Position numbers and translations under genes: made by a program. From Alphaproteobacteria bacterium (lineage in GTDB: Bacteria; Pseudomonadota; Alphaproteobacteria; SHVW01), in the NCBI GenBank assembly GCA_009694085.1, contig SHVW01000018.1, forward strand, positions 1 to 34,214: a DNA stretch of 34,214 bases. Reading direction: 5' to 3'. The notes beneath the pieces are model-generated. The model saw only the letters and a program-made list of their open reading frames with translations. It did not search any database and was not told where the DNA came from. The first letter of the stretch is position 1; every line of letters begins with the position of its first letter. Below are positions 27,671 to 34,214 of the stretch, one piece after another.

Positions 27671-28234
27671 TCAGGGGCTCCAGGTGAAATGGGCGGGCAG
27701 ATCGGCCAACCCCGGCAGTTTGCGGTCCTTGTCCGAAAGAATTGCCTTATCGGGCACAACCGGCCAATCGATACCGACGGCTGGGTCGTTCCAGAGAAAG
27801 CCGCGCTCATGCTCGGGGGCGTAGTAATCGGTTACCTTGTAAACCACCTCGGTATCGGGCTCCAACGTGCAATAGCCGTGGGCGAAACCAGCGGGCACCA
27901 GGATCTGGTTCCACGCCTCGGCGCTGATGCGCGCGCCGACCCACTTGCCGAAACTCCGCGAGCCCCGGCGGATATCCACGGCGACGTCGAAGATGGCGCC
28001 GCGGGTGACCCGAACCAGCTTGGCCTGGGCCATGGGCGCGATCTGAAAATGCAGGCCGCGCACCGTGCCCGGCTCCGCCGAGGACGCGTGGTTATCCTGG
28101 ACGAAATCGAGATCGATTCCCGATGCCGCAAAGGCCTTGCGGCTATAGGTTTCGGAAAAGAAGCCGCGCCGGTCGCCGAACTTGGCAGGCGTGACAATCT
28201 TAACTTCAGGAATCTGGGTATCGACGACCTTCAT
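27671..28234 (-). CDS. rmlC: dTDP-4-dehydrorhamnose 3,5-epimerase
   Basis: DRRGFFSETYSRKAF; VQDNHASSAEPGTVRGLHFQ; LVRVTRGAIFDVAVDIRRGSRSFGKWVGARIS; LVPAGFAHGYCTLEPDTEVVYKVTDYYAPEHERG. Confidence 0.97.
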   Translation of the reverse strand: MKVVDTQIPEVKIVTPAKFGDRRGFFSETYSRKAFAASGIDLDFVQDNHASSAEPGTVRGLHFQIAPMAQAKLVRVTRGAIFDVAVDIRRGSRSFGKWVGARISAEAWNQILVPAGFAHGYCTLEPDTEVVYKVTDYYAPEHERGFLWNDPAVGIDWPVVPDKAILSDKDRKLPGLADLPAHFTWSP

Positions 28235-28266
28235 TCCGAGCGGTTTCCCCTGAGAAATGGCGCAGG

Positions 28267-28296
28267 CCTATAACATGGCCGCTACCGGCCCGGCAA
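28267..28296 (-). promoter_or_regulatory. Candidate sigma70-type promoter for the minus-strand glycan operon (upstream of rmlC)
   Basis: Reverse strand TTGCCG - 18 nt - TATAGG, about 30 nt upstream of the rmlC ATG, with GGGGAA SD-like sequence at 28245-28250. Confidence 0.35.
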
Positions 28297-28447
28297 CTTC
28301 CGGGCAATTGATAGGGGAATCGCTTGAAGACTCGGGAAACTAGATTGTTCGGCTGGGGTGACAATCCGAGGTAGGTAAACGGGGCACCGCAACAGGCTCG
28401 GACGTAAAGACCTCACATCGCAGATCACGTATTGAGCCGTTCAAGCG

Positions 28448-28463
28448 ATTGCCCTGGGGCAAT
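28448..28463. promoter_or_regulatory. Perfect palindrome ATTGCCC-TG-GGGCAAT, candidate operator
   Basis: 7-bp perfect arms, 2-nt spacer, directly abutting a TTGACA hexamer (28463-28468). Confidence 0.45.
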
Positions 28464-28492
28464 TGACACCAAGGGTTGCCGGGCCGATGCTT
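28463..28492 (+). promoter_or_regulatory. Candidate promoter for the histidine kinase gene (consensus -35 TTGACA, weak -10)
   Basis: TTGACA at 28463-28468; only weak -10 candidates (GATGCT/ATGCTT) at 17-18 nt spacing. Confidence 0.25.
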
Positions 28493-28570
28493 TGTACTTA
28501 CGGCACTGTATCCTCCCGAAGCAGTCGCCGAACGGTCTCGCGCAACGAGCTCGCAGGCAAAGGCATCGCC

Positions 28571-31213
28571 ATGTCGCGCTTTGGCAAGATTTCGGTCAAG
28601 TTGCCGCTCGCGGTCGCAGCCTCGGCGCTCGTGATCGGTGTGGCAATTGCTGCCATCCTCATTCCGATCACCCGAACGGCCATTCATGCCGCCGCCCGCG
28701 AAGAACTACAAGCGACCCAGGCAAGGAACCGCGCGCAGGTCGCGGAGTTCGCACGCCAGCTGGAGATCGAGGTAATCGATGGCGCGCGTCGACCCGCCGT
28801 CAGGTCGATGTTGGTTTCGTTGAGCGATCTCTGGTCCCGCATGTCCGGCGAGGAGCGCCGGGCGACGGCGACGCGCTACACCGATCACAACCCATTACCC
28901 CCTAACGCGCGTGCCGGTCTTGCCGATGCCGGCGATGGCGGGGGCTACAGCTCGCTGCACCGCCTCAACCACCCTGCGATCGCGAGTTGGGCGCAGCTTC
29001 ACGGCTTCGATGACGCCATGCTGGTGACCCCGGAAGGCGACGTCGTCTATTCCGTGGCCAAGGAGGCGGATTTTTTCGGCAATTTGTTGCTCGGTCGATT
29101 TCGCGAAGAAGGAGCGGCCATGGCATTCGCCGAAGCCATGGCGCGCTACACGGCGGGGAAGGTAACATACGTCGATTTCACCAAATACGAGCCCATTGGG
29201 TTCAAACCGGCGGCGTTCCTGGCCGTCCCCATCGCCGGTGACAACGAAGGCGTTATGGCTGGCGTTCTGGTCATCCGCGTGCCGATCGACCGCCTGAATG
29301 CCGTTATGACGAGCACCATCGGCATGGGCATGACGGGCGAGGCCTATCTCGTCGGTCCCGACCGGCGTTTGCGTACCGATTCGCGCTTTCAGCGCGGACA
29401 GATCCTGAACGCGACGGCCATGTCCGCCGGCATCATCGCGATCTTGGTCGGCTTGCTGGCCGTGCTTTATGCACGGACCATCACGCGACCGTTGGATGCC
29501 ATAATCGAGGCGATGGCCGCCCTCAGCACCGGCGACCGCGCGGTCGCCGTGCCCCATCTCCGCCGTAAGGACGAGATCGGCGCCATGGCCGGCGCGCTCC
29601 AGGTGTTCCGCGGCGCGCTGATCGAAGCCGACCAACTGGCCCAGCAGACCCGCGACAACGAGGCGTGGTTGCGCGCGATCCTGGATTCGAGCCCGGTCGG
29701 CATCCTGGTCGCGCGCGAGGGCGGCAGATTCGTATACGCCAATGCCGGGTTGGCCGGCATGCTGGGCATGTCGCGCGACCAGCTTCTCCAATCCCACGCG
29801 GCGGACATCTACCTCAACCCCGCCGACCGCGCCATCTTCCTCAAGCGCATTCGCGCCGACGGCAGCGTGCGCGACTGGTCGTTCGCGTTCCGCCGCGCCG
29901 ATGGCTCGACCGGCTGGGCGTTGTTGAACTCGCAGGTCGGCCAGTTCGAAGGCGAATCCGTCTATTTCTCCTGGTTGTTCGACGTGACCCGAAGCAAGGG
30001 CGCGGAAGACGAATTGCGACGCATCACCTTCGCCATGGAGAACGCGCCGCAAGGCGTCGTCTGGTTCGATCCCGAGGGCCGTATCGTCGAAGCCAACGCC
30101 AAGGCGCATGCGATGCTTGAGTACCGGCCCGGCGATATCGCCGGTCGGCCCGTGGGCGCCATCGGTCAGGGGCTTGACGATCGTGTGTATCTCTTGATTT
30201 GGGACGCCGTGAAGGGGCGTACGGAGGACAAACCCAGCGAACAAATCTTCATCCGTGCCGATCGCAGCACGCTGCCGGTCGAGACATTGACCAAATTTAT
30301 CGCCTTCGGCGGGCAAGAATATCTGTGCACGTATTTCCAGGACATCACGAAGCGCAAGGAGGCGGAGATCAAGGCGGCAAAAGAAACGGCGGAGGAGGCG
30401 ACCAAGGCGAAATCGTCTTTCCTGGCGATGATGAGCCGCGAAATCCGCACGCCCATGAACGGCGTGATGTCGATGGCGGAGATGCTGGACCAGACGAAGC
30501 TGACGGCGGACCAGCGCTCGATGTCGTTGGTCATTCGCGCGTCGGCGCAGTCATTGCTGACGATCATCAACGACATCTTGGATTTTTCCAAGATCGAAGC
30601 GGGCAAGCTGGATATCGAGAGTGTGCCGTTCTCGCTGCTGGAAGTCGTCGAAGGCGCGGGCGAGTTGATGGCGGCGCGCGCAGAAGACAAAGGGATTGAG
30701 CTGATCGTGGACATCGATCCCACGATTCCCGACGGCTTGATCGGCGACCCCACCAGACTGCGGCAAATCATGCTCAACTTGACGGGCAACGCCGTCAAAT
30801 TCACCGAGACCGGCCATGTCGCCCTGCGGGTCGCGCCCTTGCGCGGCGATGCCGGGCGCCTTCGCTTCGAGGTGACCGACACCGGCATCGGCCTGACGGA
30901 AGAACAGCGCGCCAAGCTATTCCAGCCTTTTGTCCAGGCCGATACATCGACCGCGCGCAAATTCGGTGGCACTGGGCTCGGCCTATCGATTTGCCATCGG
31001 CTTGTGGAGATGATGGGGGGCAGATTGGTACCACCTCGATCGCCGGACAGGGTTCGACTTTCTGGTTCGAACTGCCATTCGGACGCGGCACCGCGACGCC
31101 GAACGGTCCGGAAATCCCGATGTCGGATGCCCGCATCGTCGCCGTGGGATTCGCCGGTGCGGCGCGCGGCGCGCTCGGCCATCACCTGGCCGGCGCCGGC
31201 ATCGAGGCGGTAA
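28571..31213 (+). CDS. Sensor histidine kinase (TM-sensor-HAMP-PAS-PAS-HisKA-HATPase_c), apparently frameshifted and lacking the phospho-acceptor His
   Basis: TM VKLPLAVAASALVIGVAIAAILI; HAMP-like ARTITRPLDAIIEAMAALSTGD; HisKA KSSFLAMMSREIRTPMNGVMSMAEML; HATPase N box LMLNLTGNAVKFT, VTDTGIGL, GGTGLGLSICHRLVEMMGG, after which the frame is lost at G-run 31015-31020. Confidence 0.85.
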   Translation: MSRFGKISVKLPLAVAASALVIGVAIAAILIPITRTAIHAAAREELQATQARNRAQVAEFARQLEIEVIDGARRPAVRSMLVSLSDLWSRMSGEERRATATRYTDHNPLPPNARAGLADAGDGGGYSSLHRLNHPAIASWAQLHGFDDAMLVTPEGDVVYSVAKEADFFGNLLLGRFREEGAAMAFAEAMARYTAGKVTYVDFTKYEPIGFKPAAFLAVPIAGDNEGVMAGVLVIRVPIDRLNAVMTSTIGMGMTGEAYLVGPDRRLRTDSRFQRGQILNATAMSAGIIAILVGLLAVLYARTITRPLDAIIEAMAALSTGDRAVAVPHLRRKDEIGAMAGALQVFRGALIEADQLAQQTRDNEAWLRAILDSSPVGILVAREGGRFVYANAGLAGMLGMSRDQLLQSHAADIYLNPADRAIFLKRIRADGSVRDWSFAFRRADGSTGWALLNSQVGQFEGESVYFSWLFDVTRSKGAEDELRRITFAMENAPQGVVWFDPEGRIVEANAKAHAMLEYRPGDIAGRPVGAIGQGLDDRVYLLIWDAVKGRTEDKPSEQIFIRADRSTLPVETLTKFIAFGGQEYLCTYFQDITKRKEAEIKAAKETAEEATKAKSSFLAMMSREIRTPMNGVMSMAEMLDQTKLTADQRSMSLVIRASAQSLLTIINDILDFSKIEAGKLDIESVPFSLLEVVEGAGELMAARAEDKGIELIVDIDPTIPDGLIGDPTRLRQIMLNLTGNAVKFTETGHVALRVAPLRGDAGRLRFEVTDTGIGLTEEQRAKLFQPFVQADTSTARKFGGTGLGLSICHRLVEMMGGRLVPPRSPDRVRLSGSNCHSDAAPRRRTVRKSRCRMPASSPWDSPVRRAARSAITWPAPASRR

Positions 31214-32379
31214 CGTGGTTGAATCATGGTGTCGATGTCCCGCCATCGAGCACGCCGACCGTCGCGTTCATCCATGGCACGGAGAGCGGCGCGGGCATTG
31301 CGCTAGGCCAGAAACTCATGGCCGCGGATGGCGCGGCGAATTTTCGCGTCGTGTTGGCCGCGCCGCGCAAGTTGGCCTCCACGCTTGCCGAGGCCGACCG
31401 CGTCGGTCTGTTCGCCGCGCTGACCCTGCCGTTGCGCCGCCACCGGCTGTGGCATGTGATTGCGGCGGCGCTCGGCCGAGCGGAACTCGATGCCCGACAG
31501 GCCATCGCGGCGGACGTAGATATCGGCTGGGCGCCGCCATCGGTGGACGAGGCGCGCGCGGCCGGCGCGCTGATCCTGGTGGCCGAGGACAACCGCACCA
31601 ATCAGATCGCGATCAAGCGCCCGCTGGACCAGCGCGGCTATGCCCACGAGATGGCCGATAATGGCGCGATCGCGCTGTCGATGTATCGATCCGGATCATA
31701 TGGCCTGTTGCTGACCGATTTCCACATGCCTGAGATGGATGGCTTCCAGTTGACGGCGGCAATCCGCAAGCATGAAGAAGGCGGTGACCGCCGACTGCCG
31801 ATCGTGGCGTTAACAGCCGATGCATTGCCCGGCACGGAACAACAATGCCTGAGCGCCGGCATGGATGGCTATCTGACCAAGCCGATCGACTCCAAGGCGC
31901 TGACCGGGGCGCTGGCGAAGTGGCTGCCCCAAGCCCAGGCGCTGCGCCGGCCGGCAAGCGATGCGGCGGCGGACACGGCCGCGCCGGGGGCGCCAATAGC
32001 CGGCCGGCCGGCGGCGCCCAAACCGGCGGTGCCCGCTATCGACCCGCAGATATTGGACCTGGCGCGACTGAGCGAGACGTTCGGCGGACTGGACGGGGCG
32101 GCGCGGGAGTTCATCGCGGGCTTCGTCGCCGATGTGCCGCGCATGATCAGAGCGATCGAGACGGCGCTGACGGCCTCGAACTCGACGAAAGCGCGCGACG
32201 CGGCGCATGCGCTGAAGGGCGCCGCGCGCTCGACCGGCGCGGTTCGGCTGGGGCAGATCGCGTCCGACATCCAGGACTGCCTGGACAGCGACGACATGGA
32301 GACCGCCGCCATGCTGGCCAGTTTGCTCGCCCAGACCCACGCCGAGTTGCGCGATGCCACGCATCAACTAATTGCATAG
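30991..32379 (+). CDS. C-terminal continuation of the hybrid kinase in another frame: end of HATPase, inactive-looking REC-like segment, receiver (REC) and HPt domain
   Basis: Real homology begins near 31022 (QIGTTSIAGQGSTFWFELPFG); REC ILVAEDNRTNQIAIKRPLDQRGYAHEMADNGAIALSMYRSGSYGLLLTDFHMPEMDGFQ...LTADALPGTEQQCLSAGMDGYLTKPID; HPt ARDAAHALKGAARSTGAVRLGQIASDIQ. Independent start unclear. Confidence 0.8.
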   Translation: MPSACGDDGGQIGTTSIAGQGSTFWFELPFGRGTATPNGPEIPMSDARIVAVGFAGAARGALGHHLAGAGIEAVTWLNHGVDVPPSSTPTVAFIHGTESGAGIALGQKLMAADGAANFRVVLAAPRKLASTLAEADRVGLFAALTLPLRRHRLWHVIAAALGRAELDARQAIAADVDIGWAPPSVDEARAAGALILVAEDNRTNQIAIKRPLDQRGYAHEMADNGAIALSMYRSGSYGLLLTDFHMPEMDGFQLTAAIRKHEEGGDRRLPIVALTADALPGTEQQCLSAGMDGYLTKPIDSKALTGALAKWLPQAQALRRPASDAAADTAAPGAPIAGRPAAPKPAVPAIDPQILDLARLSETFGGLDGAAREFIAGFVADVPRMIRAIETALTASNSTKARDAAHALKGAARSTGAVRLGQIASDIQDCLDSDDMETAAMLASLLAQTHAELRDATHQLIA

Positions 32380-32387
32380 GGGCGAAC

Positions 32388-32783
32388 ATGATTCCAGTCG
32401 CATACGATCAGTTGACGGTCCTCGTCGTCGAGGACGAGGAGCATACCCGCGTGATCATCAAGGCGCTGCTGCGCCAGATCGGCGTGCACTCGATCGTCGT
32501 GGCAGCCAACGGCAAGGAAGGCTTGAACGAGGTGCTGCGCACGCGCCCGCACATCGTGCTGTGCGACGTTCACATGGAGCCGGTCAACGGCCTGATGTTT
32601 CTGAAGACGCTGCGAGCGGTGAAGATGGAAGCCTTGAGGAACACGCCGGTGATCTTCCTGACCGCCGATGCCCAGAAAGACACCGTGATGTTCGCGCGCG
32701 AACACAAGGTGGACGGCTATCTGGTCAAGCCCGTGGCTCTCAGCGAGCTCAAGGCCAAAATCGATCACGTCATGAAGAGGTAG
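32388..32783 (+). CDS. Single-domain response regulator (CheY-like receiver)
   Basis: LTVLVVEDEEHTRVIIKALLRQIG; HIVLCDVHMEPVNGLMFLKTLR; PVIFLTADAQKDTVMFAREHKVDGYLVKPVALSELKAKI. Confidence 0.92.
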   Translation: MIPVAYDQLTVLVVEDEEHTRVIIKALLRQIGVHSIVVAANGKEGLNEVLRTRPHIVLCDVHMEPVNGLMFLKTLRAVKMEALRNTPVIFLTADAQKDTVMFAREHKVDGYLVKPVALSELKAKIDHVMKR

Positions 32784-32851
32784 CGGGCTCACTTCTCCCG
32801 ACGCATTGACAGGCCCACCGCCAGCCCCTAAACCCCGAGCGGTTCTGCAGA

Positions 32852-33931
32852 ATGGATGCAACGATGCGGGTTCTGGTCAGCGGCGGCGCCGGTTTCGTCG
32901 GGTCGAACCTGGCGCTCGCCTGGAAGCGCGACAGGGCCGACGATACCGTTACCGCACTCGACAATCTGCGCCGTCGCGGCAGCGAATTGGCACTTACCCG
33001 CCTGATCGCGGGCGGCGTGGCGTTCTGCCACGGCGACATCCGGCTGGCCGGCGATCTGGCCGATACCGGCAAGTTCGATCTGCTGATCGAATGCTCGGCC
33101 GAACCGTCGGTGCAGGCGGGGTACGACGGCGCGCCGGCCTATGTGGTCGATACCAATTTGACCGGCACGATCAACTGCCTCAACGAGGCGCGCAAACATG
33201 GCGCCGCCGTGATTTTCCTGTCCACCAGCCGGGTTTATCCGATCGCCCGCCTGGCTGCCTTGCCGCTGGCGCCACGCGGCCAGCGACTGACCTTGGCGCC
33301 CGATGCCGGCGGACCGGGCTGGTCGGCCCAGGGCGTCGCCGAGGATTTCCCGCTCGATGGTGCACGCTCGCTCTATGGCGCGACCAAACTCGCCTCCGAG
33401 TTGATCATCGAGGAATACCGCGCCATGTACGGCTTGAAGGTCGTGATCGACCGCTGCGGCGTGATCGCGGGGCCCTGGCAGATGGGCAAGGTCGATCAAG
33501 GTTTCGTCGTGCTGTGGGCGGCGCGCCATCTCTATGGCGGTGCGCTCGCCTATATCGGCTATGGCGGCCATGGCCATCAAGTGCGCGACGTGTTGCATAT
33601 CGGCGATCTCTACGATCTCGTGCGCATCCAGGCCGGCGATCCGGCCGCCTTCGGTGCCGGCGTCTTCAATGTCGGCGGCGGCGCGGCGGTCAGCACATCG
33701 CTGGCCGAGTTGACCGAGCTATGCCGGACGGCGACCGGTCGACGCATCGCGATTGCAACCGAGCCCGCTACGCGCGCTGCCGACATACCGTTCTATGTCA
33801 GCGATCACCGCAGGATTACGGCTGCCACGGGCTGGCGGCCCCAACGCGACATGACCCGCATCGTTGGCGACGTGGTGGATTGGCTGAATGCCAATCGTGC
33901 CGTCCTCGAACCGATTCTGGGGGCGCCTTGA
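32852..33931 (+). CDS. NAD-dependent epimerase, CDP-paratose 2-epimerase-like
   Basis: MRVLVSGGAGFVGSNLALAWKRD; ECSAEPSVQAGYDG; VAEDFPLDGARSLYGATKLASELIIEEYRAMYGLKVVIDRCGVIAGPWQMGKVDQGFVVLWAARHLYGGALAYIGYGGHGHQVRDVLHIGDLYDL, strongly reminiscent of CDP-paratose/tyvelose epimerases. Confidence 0.88.
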   Translation: MDATMRVLVSGGAGFVGSNLALAWKRDRADDTVTALDNLRRRGSELALTRLIAGGVAFCHGDIRLAGDLADTGKFDLLIECSAEPSVQAGYDGAPAYVVDTNLTGTINCLNEARKHGAAVIFLSTSRVYPIARLAALPLAPRGQRLTLAPDAGGPGWSAQGVAEDFPLDGARSLYGATKLASELIIEEYRAMYGLKVVIDRCGVIAGPWQMGKVDQGFVVLWAARHLYGGALAYIGYGGHGHQVRDVLHIGDLYDLVRIQAGDPAAFGAGVFNVGGGAAVSTSLAELTELCRTATGRRIAIATEPATRAADIPFYVSDHRRITAATGWRPQRDMTRIVGDVVDWLNANRAVLEPILGAP

Positions 33932-34214
33932 TCCTCGCCCAATTCGGTTTCTATCTCGTCGTCGGCGGTCTCAGCTTTTTCGTCGATATCGGCGCCTTCA
34001 TGGGATTGCGCGCGGTTGGGATGCCGCTCTATCTCGCCTCCATCGCAAATTTCGTACTCGCCACCATCGCCAATTACTTCCTATCCTATGTCCTCGCCTT
34101 CAAACGCGGCCGCTTCGCGCGCGGCTCCGAAATTGCGCGCCTGTTCGCCGTCGCGGGAGTTGGGCTTGCGCTAAACACCGGCTTCGTCTGGCTGTTCCTG
34201 CGCTCCGATTTATT
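33928..34214 (+). CDS. GtrA-like membrane protein, N-terminal part (truncated by window edge)
   Basis: TTG start overlapping upstream TGA; (M)ILAQFGFYLVVGGLSFFVDIGAFMGLRAVGMPLYLASIANFVLATIANYFLSYVLAFKRGRFARGSEIARLFAVAGVGLALNTGFVWLFL, a multi-TM GtrA pattern. Confidence 0.82.
   Translation, partial: MILAQFGFYLVVGGLSFFVDIGAFMGLRAVGMPLYLASIANFVLATIANYFLSYVLAFKRGRFARGSEIARLFAVAGVGLALNTGFVWLFLRSDL

Noticed and set aside
28895-30316. 473-aa minus-strand ORF antisense to the histidine kinase
   Set aside because: No recognisable domain; mirrors the codon periodicity of a clearly coding high-GC plus-strand gene.
1-34214. CRISPR arrays, tRNA/rRNA genes, IS elements or phage genes
   Set aside because: No regularly spaced direct repeats, tRNA-like or rRNA-like sequence, or transposase/integrase motifs were recognised by reading; not exhaustively excluded without tools.

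Overview
GC-rich, probably alphaproteobacterial window, dominated by one minus-strand run of about 25 tightly packed or overlapping genes (rmlC at 28234 down to a truncated Gfo/Idh gene at position 1). It encodes an ABC-exporter-dependent surface glycan (O-antigen/capsule/glycoprotein-type) locus: rmlBDAC, Wzm/Wzt-like exporter, sulfotransferases, glycosyltransferases, a NeuB-like nonulosonate synthase, an SpsF-like cytidylyltransferase, a DegT aminotransferase, an NAD epimerase/dehydratase, two Gfo/Idh oxidoreductases, a GNAT, a WbpG/PseA-like N-acetyl sugar amidotransferase, two AsnB-like proteins, two classic SAM methyltransferases and two tandem TPR-methyltransferase fusions. On the plus strand (28.5-34.2 kb) lie a hybrid histidine kinase that looks damaged (phospho-acceptor His replaced by Arg, frameshift in a G-run, apparently shortened sensor), a CheY-like receiver, a CDP-paratose 2-epimerase-like protein and a truncated GtrA-like gene. 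Main points for follow-up: (1) an amidotransferase/AsnB/NeuB/SpsF module that may make an amidino-modified nonulosonic acid without visible HisH/HisF partners; (2) an AsnB-like protein that lost its glutaminase nucleophile; (3) paired TPR-methyltransferases; (4) a sulfotransferase-coiled coil-GT2-GT2 fusion; (5) the decayed kinase; (6) a palindromic operator-like element in the divergent intergenic region. All family assignments come from reading motifs; no database searches were run.
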